Source of the DNA: Roseovarius sp.
Lineage (GTDB): Bacteria > Pseudomonadota > Alphaproteobacteria > Rhodobacterales > Rhodobacteraceae
Direction of reading: 5' to 3'
DNA length: 6,495 bases
Assembly: GCA_021767845.1 (NCBI GenBank)
Contig: JAASSQ010000169.1
Location: 1-6,495 of the forward strand
Part shown: positions 1 through 5,252 of the stretch, piece by piece
Layout of the letters: every line of letters starts with the position of its first letter
How positions within the stretch are numbered: position 1 is the first letter of the stretch
Notes under the pieces: generated by a model
Databases searched by the model: none
Told to the model about the DNA's origin: nothing
What the model saw: only the letters and a program-made list of their open reading frames with translations
Translations under genes and position numbers: made by a program

Positions 1-147
1 GGCACCGAGATGGTGATGCCGGGCGACAACGTGTCGTTCTCGGTCGAGCTGATCGCGCCGATCGCCATGGAGGACGGCCTGCGCTTCGCCATCCGCGAAG
101 GCGGCCGCACCGTCGGCGCCGGCGTCGTCTCGAAAATCATCGAGTGA
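1..147 (+). CDS. tuf: Elongation factor Tu, C-terminal 48 residues (5'-truncated by the window)
   Basis: Reading from base 1 gives 48 codons and a TGA stop. The translation contains PGDNVSFSVELIAPIAMEDG and ends in FAIREGGRTVGAGVVSKIIE, the typical end of bacterial EF-Tu domain 3 (a beta-barrel that contacts aminoacyl-tRNA and EF-Ts). EF-Tu is the cytoplasmic GTPase that delivers aminoacyl-tRNA to the ribosomal A site. The GTPase domain and domain 2 lie outside the window. The gene sits directly upstream of rpsJ, as expected where the str operon (rpsL-rpsG-fusA-tuf) abuts the S10 operon. Many proteobacteria carry two tuf copies; whether this genome does cannot be seen here. The identification is secure from the tail sequence and the context. 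Confidence 0.97.
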   Translation, partial: GTEMVMPGDNVSFSVELIAPIAMEDGLRFAIREGGRTVGAGVVSKIIE

Positions 148-155
148 TCCTGAAG

Positions 156-177
156 GCCCCGGTCTTCGGACCGGGGC
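156..177 (+). terminator. GC-rich TTCG hairpin after tuf, possible terminator without a U-tract
   Basis: A perfect 9-bp stem (156-164 with 169-177) closes a C(TTCG)G tetraloop, 8 nt after the tuf stop. This is the shape of an intrinsic terminator, but the next bases are ACGGGTTCGA, so there is no run of T. It may be a weak or partial terminator that lets some tuf transcription enter rpsJ, or an RNA-stabilising 3' hairpin. The hairpin core and the CACGGGTT that follows resemble those of the strong terminator at 2325-2359. Confidence 0.6.
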
Positions 178-188
178 ACGGGTTCGAC

Positions 189-218
189 GAGGGGGGCCGG
201 AATGATCCGGCCGTCCTC
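189..218 (+). promoter_or_regulatory. Second hairpin in the rpsJ leader
   Basis: GGCCGGA at 195-201 pairs with TCCGGCC at 206-212 around an ATGA loop. The stem continues outward (189-193 with 214-218) after one G-G mismatch and includes one G-U pair. It lies 33 nt before the rpsJ start and leaves the ribosome binding site (GAAAGG, 238-243) free. No T-run follows. It could be a structured leader of the S10 operon. The E. coli S10 leader is the L4 autoregulatory target, but I see no specific resemblance to it. The structure is clear; the function is unknown. Confidence 0.45.
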
Positions 219-251
219 CTATCAACTCCAACGCCGTGAAAGGCCAGACTG

Positions 252-560
252 ATGCAAAGTCAAAACATTCGCATTCGGCTGAAGGCATTCGATTACCGCG
301 TCCTGGATGCCAGCACGCAGGAAATCGTCAACACCGCCAAACGGACGGGTGCCGAGGTGCGCGGGCCGATCCCGCTGCCGAACAAGATCGAGAAGTTCAC
401 GGTCCTGCGCGGGCCGCACGTGAACAAGAAGTCCCGCGACCAGTTCGAGATCCGCACGCACAAGCGTCTGCTCGACATCGTGGATCCGACGCCGCAGACG
501 GTGGACGCGCTGATGAAGCTCGACCTCGCCGCCGGCGTGGACGTGCAGATTTCGGTTTGA
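252..560 (+). CDS. rpsJ: 30S ribosomal protein S10 (NusE)
   Basis: The 102-residue product matches the usual S10 length (103 in E. coli). It carries the S10 signature region around GPIPLP (residues 38-43), followed by KFTVLRGPHVNKKSRDQFEI, the long hairpin loop that reaches into the 30S head near the A site. S10 is also NusE: with NusB it joins the transcription antitermination complex and can link NusG to the ribosome (family knowledge). The ATG at 252 follows GAAAGG (238-243) with 8 nt spacing, and the protein begins MQSQNIRIRLKAFDYR as in related bacteria. It is the first gene of the S10 cluster. Its stop codon (558-560) overlaps the strong Shine-Dalgarno of rplC, so the two are probably translationally coupled. 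Codon use is like that of its neighbours. Confidence 0.98.
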   Translation: MQSQNIRIRLKAFDYRVLDASTQEIVNTAKRTGAEVRGPIPLPNKIEKFTVLRGPHVNKKSRDQFEIRTHKRLLDIVDPTPQTVDALMKLDLAAGVDVQISV

Positions 561-573
561 GGAGGGCAAGTTG

Positions 574-1398
574 ATGTTGCGCTCTGGAGTCATCGCTAAG
601 AAAGTCGGCATGACCCGGCTGTTCATGGAGGACGGGCGGCAAGTGCCGGTGACCGTGCTTCAGCTGGACAAGCTGCAGGTCGTTGCCCAACGCACCCCGG
701 AAAAGGACGGCTACTCGGCCGTTCAGCTGGGCGCCGGTTCGGTCAAGGCCAAGCGCGTCTCGAAGGCGCTGCGCGGTCATTTCTCGGCCGCCAAGGTCGA
801 GCCGAAGCGCAAGGTCGCGGAATTCCGCGTTGCGCCGGAAAACCTGATCAACGTGGGCGAGGAAATCACCGCCGACCACTACTTCGAAGGTCAGTTCGTG
901 GATGTCTGCGGCACCTCGATCGGCAAGGGCTTCGCGGGCGGCATGAAGCGGCACAACTTCCGGGGTCTGGAAATGACCCACGGCGTGTCGATCAGCCACC
1001 GCTCGCACGGCTCGACCGGCCAGTGCCAGGACCCCGGCAAGGTGTTCAAGGGCAAGAAGATGGCCGGCCACATGGGCGCCGCCCGCGTGACCACGCAGAA
1101 CCTGCAGGTCGTCAAGACGGATGCCGAGCGGGGCCTGATCATGGTCAAGGGCGCGGTGCCCGGGTCCAAGGGTGGCTGGGTGACGATCAAGGACGCGGTG
1201 AAGAAACCCTTCCCCGAGAACGCGATCCTGCCCGCCGCGCTGAAATCGGCCGCTGACGAGGCCGCCAAGGCCGCCGAGGAAGCCGCCGCCGAGGCCGCTG
1301 CCGAGGAAGCCGCAGCAGCCGAAGCCGCCGCCGCCGAACAGGCCGCCGAAGAGGCTGCCGCTGAGGCCGAGGCCGATAAGAAGGAAGGCGAAGAATGA
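574..1398 (+). CDS. rplC: 50S ribosomal protein L3 with a long Ala/Glu-rich C-terminal tail
   Basis: L3 is a primary 23S rRNA binder whose central loop reaches toward the peptidyl transferase centre. The L3 signature lies near residues 109-131 (VDVCGTSIGKGFAGGMKRHN), followed by a GQCQDPGKVFKGKKMAGHMG stretch at 149-168. Gln150 aligns with E. coli Gln150, the residue methylated by PrmB. I choose the ATG at 574 rather than the TTG three bases earlier: it lies 7 nt after GAGGAGGG (559-566) and gives the usual MLRSGV start. The protein has 274 residues against 209 in E. coli. The excess is mostly residues 225-274, built almost only of Ala and Glu with a short DKKEGEE end. That tail is probably helical or disordered and acidic. 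The stop overlaps the rplD start (ATGA, 1395-1398), and the tail codons also supply the rplD Shine-Dalgarno. Confidence 0.97.
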   Translation: MLRSGVIAKKVGMTRLFMEDGRQVPVTVLQLDKLQVVAQRTPEKDGYSAVQLGAGSVKAKRVSKALRGHFSAAKVEPKRKVAEFRVAPENLINVGEEITADHYFEGQFVDVCGTSIGKGFAGGMKRHNFRGLEMTHGVSISHRSHGSTGQCQDPGKVFKGKKMAGHMGAARVTTQNLQVVKTDAERGLIMVKGAVPGSKGGWVTIKDAVKKPFPENAILPAALKSAADEAAKAAEEAAAEAAAEEAAAAEAAAAEQAAEEAAAEAEADKKEGEE

Positions 1399-2012
1399 AA
1401 CTCGACGTGATCAAACTGGACGGCAAGAAGGCCGGCTCGGTCGATCTGGGCGAAGACATCTTCGGCCTGGAACCGCGCGCCGACATTCTGCACCGCGTGG
1501 TCCGCTGGCAGCGCAACAAGGCGCAGCAGGGCACCCACAAGGTCAAGACCCGGTCCGAGACCAGCTACTCGAAGAAGAAGATCTATCGCCAGAAGGGCAC
1601 CGGCGGCGCACGCCACGGCGACCGCAACGCGCCGATCTTCCGCAAGGGCGGTATCTACAAGGGCCCGACCCCGCGCAGCCACGCGCATGACCTGCCCAAG
1701 AAGGTGCGTCAGCTGGGTCTCAAGCACGCTCTCAGCGCCAAGGCGAAGGCCGGCGAACTGGTGGTGATCGACACCGCCGAGTCCGACGGCAAGACCAAGT
1801 CGCTGGCCAAGCAGGTCAAGGACCTGGGCTGGAAGCGCGCGCTGGTGATCGACGGGGCCGAGGTGAACGCCGATTTCGCCCGTGCCGCGGCGAATATCGA
1901 CGGCCTCGACGTGCTGCCTTCGGTCGGCGCAAATGTCTATGACATCCTCAAGCGTGACACGCTGGTGATCACCAAGGCGGGTGTCGAAGCACTGGAGGCT
2001 CGTCTGAAATGA
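1395..2012 (+). CDS. rplD: 50S ribosomal protein L4
   Basis: The product has 205 residues (201 in E. coli). The globular domain is interrupted by the basic extended loop at about residues 45-100 (KKKIYRQKGTGGARHGDR, then IFRKGGIYKGPTPRS), which in known ribosomes reaches the exit tunnel constriction beside L22. The C-terminal half (about 118-205) is the alpha/beta rRNA-binding domain. In gamma-proteobacteria L4 represses its own S10 operon at transcription and translation. Whether it does so here is unknown, although the leader and the rplW-rplB spacer hold structures that could be targets. The ATG at 1395 overlaps the rplC stop in an ATGA junction, with GGAAGG at 1383-1388 as binding site. 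The 3' end overlaps rplW in the same way, so coupling with both neighbours is likely. Confidence 0.98.
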   Translation: MKLDVIKLDGKKAGSVDLGEDIFGLEPRADILHRVVRWQRNKAQQGTHKVKTRSETSYSKKKIYRQKGTGGARHGDRNAPIFRKGGIYKGPTPRSHAHDLPKKVRQLGLKHALSAKAKAGELVVIDTAESDGKTKSLAKQVKDLGWKRALVIDGAEVNADFARAAANIDGLDVLPSVGANVYDILKRDTLVITKAGVEALEARLK

Positions 2013-2305
2013 GCGCGAAACCCGAACACTACGACGTGATCCGCAAGCCGGTCATCACCGAGAAGGCCACCATGGCGTCGGAAAACGGCGCGGTCGTCTT
2101 CGAGGTGCACATGGACGCCAACAAACCCCAGATCAAGGAGGCCGTCGAGGCGCTCTTCGGGGTCAAGGTCAAGGCGGTCAACACCACGATCACCAAGGGC
2201 AAGCAGAAACGCTTCCGCGGGGTCAAGGGGCGCCGGAACGACGTCAAGAAGGCTTATGTGACCCTGGAAGAGGGAAACACTATCGACGTGACCACGGGTC
2301 TCTGA
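2009..2305 (+). CDS. rplW: 50S ribosomal protein L23
   Basis: L23 binds 23S rRNA at the mouth of the peptide exit tunnel and is the docking site for trigger factor and SRP. The 98-residue length fits the family (100 in E. coli). The N-terminal segment YDVIRKPVITEKATMASENG places Glu18 at the position of the E. coli trigger-factor contact Glu18. A basic loop KGKQKRFRGVKGRR (63-76) matches the rRNA-binding extension. The ATG at 2009 overlaps the rplD stop (ATGA), with GGAGG at 1994-1998 ten bases upstream. The gene ends in TGA at 2303-2305 and is followed, unusually for an S10 operon, by a strong terminator and a 161-nt spacer before rplB. Confidence 0.98.
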   Translation: MSAKPEHYDVIRKPVITEKATMASENGAVVFEVHMDANKPQIKEAVEALFGVKVKAVNTTITKGKQKRFRGVKGRRNDVKKAYVTLEEGNTIDVTTGL

Positions 2306-2324
2306 TAGGAAGCCGCGAATCTTT

Positions 2325-2359
2325 CGTGGCCCCGGCTTCGGCCGGGGCCACGGGTTTTT
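2325..2359 (+). terminator. Intrinsic terminator inside the S10 operon, between rplW and rplB
   Basis: A perfect 12-bp GC-rich stem (2325-2336 with 2341-2352) closes a TTCG tetraloop. Two G and then five T (2355-2359) follow. It starts 19 nt after the rplW stop and has all the parts of a rho-independent terminator. Its place is odd, because rplB and four further ribosomal-protein genes lie downstream. It must be partial or regulated, or rplB must have its own promoter. The arm and loop resemble the hairpin after tuf. Confidence 0.8.
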
Positions 2360-2364
2360 GAACC

Positions 2365-2408
2365 GGGGACCTTCGGGGCCCTACATCCAAGGCCACCTTC
2401 GGGGGGCT
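2365..2408 (+). repeat. Two tandem TTCG hairpins with the same internal mismatch
   Basis: The 10-mer ACCTTCGGGG occurs at 2369-2378 and again at 2395-2404. Each copy sits in a 7-bp hairpin with a TTCG loop: 2365-2371 with 2376-2382, and 2391-2397 with 2402-2408. Each has two C-G pairs under the loop, then one A-G mismatch, then four more pairs, the outermost being G-U. The outer stem bases differ between copies but still pair: two G-C pairs in the first are C-G in the second. Paired changes of this kind suggest that the RNA fold matters. An old duplication that drifted is the alternative. No known motif recognised. Confidence 0.5.
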
Positions 2409-2416
2409 GAACCATA

Positions 2417-2442
2417 GGCGGGCCGGATGCAACGCGCCCGCC
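2417..2442 (+). promoter_or_regulatory. Stem-loop just upstream of the rplB ribosome binding site
   Basis: GGCGGGC (2417-2423) pairs perfectly with GCCCGCC (2436-2442) around a 12-nt loop. It ends 10 nt before the rplB Shine-Dalgarno (GGAAG, 2453-2457) and so leaves that site accessible. It is the fourth hairpin of the rplW-rplB spacer. It may protect the 5' end of a processed rplB mRNA or be part of a control element. I see no T-run, and no convincing promoter in the spacer. Confidence 0.4.
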
Positions 2443-2466
2443 GCTAGCAAACGGAAGACAGAAAGC

Positions 2467-3309
2467 ATGGCACTCAAGTCGTACAAACCGACGACGCCGG
2501 GCCAGCGCGGGCTGGTGCTGATCGACCGTTCGGAGCTGTGGAAAGGACGTCCGGTCAAATCCCTCACCGAGGGTCTGACCAAGACGGGCGGCCGCAACAA
2601 CACCGGGCGGATCACCTCGCGTCGTCGCGGGGGCGGGGCGAAACGCCTCTATCGCGTCGTCGATTTCAAGCGCAACAAGTTCGATGTTCCGGCTACCGTG
2701 GAGCGGATCGAATACGACCCGAACCGGACCGCCTTCATCGCGCTCATCAGGTATGAAGACGGTGAACAGGCCTACATCCTGGCGCCGCAGCGCCTGGCCA
2801 TCGGCGACAAGATCGTCGCGGGCAACAAGGTGGACATCAAGCCCGGCAACTGCATGCCCTTCTCGGGGATGCCGATCGGCACGATCGTCCACAACATCGA
2901 GCTCAAGCCCGGCAAGGGCGGCCAGATCGCGCGCGCCGCGGGCACCTACGCCCAGTTCGTCGGCCGTGACGGCGGCTACGCCCAGATCCGCCTGAGCTCG
3001 GGCGAGCTGCGCATGGTGCGGCAGGAGTGCAAGGCCACCGTCGGCGCCGTGTCGAACCCCGACAACTCGAACCAGAACTTCGGCAAGGCCGGCCGCTCGC
3101 GGCACATGGGCAAGCGTCCGTCGGTCCGCGGTGTCGTGATGAACCCGATCGACCACCCGCACGGCGGTGGTGAGGGCCGGACCTCGGGTGGCCGCCACCC
3201 GGTCACGCCCTGGGGCAAGCCCACCAAGGGCGCGCGCACCCGCAACACGAACAAGGCGTCGCAGAAGCTCATCCTGCGCTCGCGTCACGCCAAGAAGAAG
3301 GGCCGCTAA
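2467..3309 (+). CDS. rplB: 50S ribosomal protein L2
   Basis: L2 is one of the most conserved 50S proteins. It binds 23S rRNA, helps subunit association and is needed for peptidyl transferase activity. The 280-residue length is close to E. coli (273). The start MALKSYKPTTPGQRGLV, an OB-fold region (about 60-125) and an SH3-like region (about 130-195) follow in order. The C-terminal signature MNPIDHPHGGGEGR at 225-238 contains His230, which aligns with E. coli His229, a residue implicated in activity. The tail RSRHAKKKGR is basic. The ATG at 2467 follows GGAAG (2453-2457) by 9 nt. The gene opens a second packed block (rplB-rpsS-rplV-rpsC-rplP); rpsS starts 3 nt after its stop. Its expression has to cope with the terminator at 2325-2359. 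Confidence 0.99.
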   Translation: MALKSYKPTTPGQRGLVLIDRSELWKGRPVKSLTEGLTKTGGRNNTGRITSRRRGGGAKRLYRVVDFKRNKFDVPATVERIEYDPNRTAFIALIRYEDGEQAYILAPQRLAIGDKIVAGNKVDIKPGNCMPFSGMPIGTIVHNIELKPGKGGQIARAAGTYAQFVGRDGGYAQIRLSSGELRMVRQECKATVGAVSNPDNSNQNFGKAGRSRHMGKRPSVRGVVMNPIDHPHGGGEGRTSGGRHPVTPWGKPTKGARTRNTNKASQKLILRSRHAKKKGR

Positions 3310-3312
3310 GAC

Positions 3313-3591
3313 ATGGCACGTTCTGTATGGAAGGGCCCGTTCGTCGATGCCTACGTCCTGAAAAAGGCCGAGGCAGCGCGCGAAAGCGGGCGTAACGAAG
3401 TCATCAAGATCTGGTCGCGCCGTTCGACCATCCTGCCCCAGTTCGTGGGCCTGACGTTCGGCGTGTATAACGGGCACAAGCACGTTCCCGTGAACGTATC
3501 CGAGGACATGATCGGCCAGAAGTTCGGTGAGTATTCGCCGACGCGGACCTACTACGGTCACGCCGCCGACAAAAAAGCGAAGCGGAAGTAA
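3313..3591 (+). CDS. rpsS: 30S ribosomal protein S19
   Basis: The 92-residue product equals E. coli S19 in length. S19 sits in the 30S head, forms a complex with S13 and contacts the 50S A-site finger. MARSVWKGPFVDAYVLKK is the usual start. The family signature spans about residues 53-77 (NGHKHVPVNV, then GQKFGEYSPT). The C-terminus is the typical basic tail HAADKKAKRK. The ATG lies 3 nt after the rplB stop, with GAAGGG (3297-3302) inside the end of rplB as its ribosome binding site, so it depends on rplB translation context. rplV follows after 3 nt. Nothing unusual is seen. Confidence 0.98.
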   Translation: MARSVWKGPFVDAYVLKKAEAARESGRNEVIKIWSRRSTILPQFVGLTFGVYNGHKHVPVNVSEDMIGQKFGEYSPTRTYYGHAADKKAKRK

Positions 3592-3594
3592 GTC

Positions 3595-3975
3595 ATGGGC
3601 AAGGAAAAGAACCCCCGCCGCGTGGCAGAAAACGAAGCAATGGCGAAACTGCGCATGCTTCGCACCAGCCCGCAGAAACTGAACCTGGTGGCGGCGATGA
3701 TCCGCGGCAAGAAGGTGGACAAGGCCCTCAACGACCTGACCTTCTCGCAGAAGCGGATCGCCGAGGACGTGAAGAAGTGCCTTCAGTCCGCCATCGCCAA
3801 TGCCGAGAACAACCACAACCTCGACGTGGACGAGCTGATCGTCGCCGAGGCCTATGTGGGCAAGAACCTGGTCATGAAGCGGGGCCGCCCCCGTGCCCGT
3901 GGCCGGTTCGGCGCGCTGCGCAAGCCGTTCTCGGAGCTGACCATCAAGGTGCGTCAAATTGAGGAGCAAGCCTAA
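3595..3975 (+). CDS. rplV: 50S ribosomal protein L22
   Basis: L22 binds several 23S rRNA domains, and its long beta-hairpin lines the exit tunnel next to L4. The hairpin and family signature lie at about residues 90-119 (KNLVMKRGRPRARGRFGALR, then FSELTIKV). In other bacteria changes in this loop give macrolide resistance; I see an intact loop. The product has 126 residues against 110 in E. coli. The excess is mainly a charged N-terminal extension (MGKEKNPRRVAENEAMAKLR), which I recall as usual for alphaproteobacterial L22. The ATG at 3595 is 6 nt after GGAAG (3584-3588). The TAA stop shares its last A with the rpsC ATG (TAATG, 3973-3977), a one-base overlap that favours coupling. Confidence 0.98.
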   Translation: MGKEKNPRRVAENEAMAKLRMLRTSPQKLNLVAAMIRGKKVDKALNDLTFSQKRIAEDVKKCLQSAIANAENNHNLDVDELIVAEAYVGKNLVMKRGRPRARGRFGALRKPFSELTIKVRQIEEQA

Positions 3976-4682
3976 TGGGTAACAAAGTCAATCCGATTGG
4001 CATGCGCCTGCAGGTGAACCGCACCTGGGACAGCCGGTGGTATGCCGACACCAAGGATTACGGCGATCTTCTGCTGGAAGACGTCAAGATCCGCGAGTTC
4101 ATCGAGAAAGAGTGCAAGCAGGCCGGCGTCAGCCGCGTGATCATCGAGCGCCCGCACAAGAAGTGCCGCGTCACGATCCACACCGCGCGCCCCGGCGTCA
4201 TCATCGGCAAGAAAGGCGCCGATATCGAGGGTCTTCGCAAGAAGCTTTCGAAGATGACCGACAGCGAGCTGCACCTCAACATCGTCGAGGTCCGCAAGCC
4301 CGAGCTGGACGCCGCGCTGGTCGCGGAATCGATCGCCCAGCAGCTTGAGCGCCGGGTGTCGTTCCGTCGCGCCATGAAGCGCGCGGTGCAGAACGCGATG
4401 CGCATGGGCGCGCTCGGGATCCGGGTGAACGTCGCGGGCCGTCTGGGCGGCGCCGAGATCGCGCGGACCGAATGGTATCGGGAAGGCCGCGTGCCGCTCC
4501 ATACCCTGCGGGCCGACATCGACTACGCCCACAAGGAAGCCGAAACGCCTTATGGCATCATCGGCGTCAAGGTGTGGATCTTCAAGGGCGAGATCATGGA
4601 GCACGACCCCAGTGCCCGCGATCGCAAGGCCCAGGAGCTCCAGGACGGTCCCGCGCCCCGTGGCGCCGGCGGCCGCCGCTGA
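3975..4682 (+). CDS. rpsC: 30S ribosomal protein S3
   Basis: S3 lies at the mRNA entry channel of the 30S subunit. The 235 residues (233 in E. coli) begin MGNKVNPIGMRLQVNRTWDS. A type 2 KH domain follows with the loop GKKG at 78-81. The C-terminal S3 domain (about 120-207) contains Arg131, Arg132 and Lys135, which match the E. coli residues linked to ribosomal mRNA helicase activity. A short basic, Pro/Gly-rich tail ends the protein (PRGAGGRR). The ATG overlaps the rplV stop by one base, with GAGGAG (3961-3966) 8 nt upstream. The stop TGA at 4680-4682 overlaps the strong Shine-Dalgarno of rplP. Assignment is certain. Confidence 0.99.
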   Translation: MGNKVNPIGMRLQVNRTWDSRWYADTKDYGDLLLEDVKIREFIEKECKQAGVSRVIIERPHKKCRVTIHTARPGVIIGKKGADIEGLRKKLSKMTDSELHLNIVEVRKPELDAALVAESIAQQLERRVSFRRAMKRAVQNAMRMGALGIRVNVAGRLGGAEIARTEWYREGRVPLHTLRADIDYAHKEAETPYGIIGVKVWIFKGEIMEHDPSARDRKAQELQDGPAPRGAGGRR

Positions 4683-4695
4683 GGAGGACTGAGCG

Positions 4696-5109
4696 ATGCT
4701 TCAACCCAAGCGTACGAAATTCCGCAAGCAGCAGAAGGGCCGCATCAAGGGCCAGGCCAAGGGCGGTTCCGAACTGAACTTCGGCTCCTACGGCCTGAAG
4801 GCCACGCAGCCCGAGCGCGTCACCGCGCGCCAGATCGAGGCAGCCCGCCGGGCCATGACGCGTCACATGAAGCGTCAGGGCCGGGTCTGGATCCGCATCT
4901 TCCCCGACACCCCCGTGACCGCGAAACCGATCGAGGTCCGCATGGGTAAGGGCAAGGGTTCGGTCGATCGTTGGGCCTGCAAGGTCAAGCCCGGCCGCGT
5001 GATGTTCGAGATCGACGGCGTCAGCGAAGGCGTCGCCAAGGAGGCCCTGCGCCTCGCGGCGATGAAGCTGCCGGTCAAGACCCGCGTGGTGGTCCGCGAG
5101 GACTGGTGA
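4696..5109 (+). CDS. rplP: 50S ribosomal protein L16
   Basis: L16 binds late in 50S assembly near the A-site tRNA and is needed for full peptidyl transferase activity. The 137 residues (136 in E. coli) begin MLQPKRTKFRKQQKGR and contain TARQIEAARRAMTRHMKRQG (43-62) and the signature RMGKGKG (82-88). Arg82 aligns with E. coli Arg81, the residue hydroxylated by the 2OG oxygenase RoxA/YcfD (known in E. coli only, inferred as equivalent here). The ATG follows GAGGAGGA (4681-4688) by 7 nt. This is the last gene of the packed S10 block: a terminator follows 32 nt after its stop, and the usual next gene rpmC is displaced by an oxygenase gene. Confidence 0.99.
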   Translation: MLQPKRTKFRKQQKGRIKGQAKGGSELNFGSYGLKATQPERVTARQIEAARRAMTRHMKRQGRVWIRIFPDTPVTAKPIEVRMGKGKGSVDRWACKVKPGRVMFEIDGVSEGVAKEALRLAAMKLPVKTRVVVREDW

Positions 5110-5141
5110 GCCCTTGCGCCGCTGCGGTGCTGAACAGATCG

Positions 5142-5178
5142 AAACCCCCGGTGCCTGCGCGCCGGGGGTTTTGCTTTT
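5142..5178 (+). terminator. Intrinsic terminator after rplP
   Basis: AAACCCCCGG (5142-5151) pairs with CCGGGGGTTT (5162-5171). The 10-nt interval can add three more pairs, leaving a CTGC loop. A T-rich run follows (TTTT at 5169-5172, GC, TTTT at 5175-5178). It begins 32 nt after the rplP stop and is a clear rho-independent terminator on the + strand. It marks the end of the rplB-rplP transcription segment. Confidence 0.88.
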
Positions 5179-5252
5179 CATGCGGTGGCCCGGCGGGGCA
5201 GGGGGCGCGATCGCCCTCGCGCTTGGATCGCGGGCGCGCTACACCCTTGCGC

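Noticed and set aside
571..573. TTG start codon for rplC, three bases before the chosen ATG
   Set aside because: The ATG at 574 is better spaced from GAGGAGGG and gives the conserved L3 N-terminus.
1246..1395. Possible frameshift or tandem-repeat artefact at the Ala/Glu end of rplC
   Set aside because: The frame stays open, ends exactly at an ATGA overlap with rplD and carries a sensible Shine-Dalgarno, so the tail looks genuine.
2254..3969. Open reading frame of 571 codons on the - strand across rplB-rplV
   Set aside because: It lies wholly antisense to certain ribosomal-protein genes, has the low-complexity composition of a GC-rich shadow frame and resembles no family I know.
4971..5252. 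N-terminal extension of the oxygenase frame back to 4971
   Set aside because: It would overlap rplP in another frame and span the rplP terminator. The extra residues are Arg/Gly-rich shadow sequence, and the family similarity starts at MAQIDSLF.
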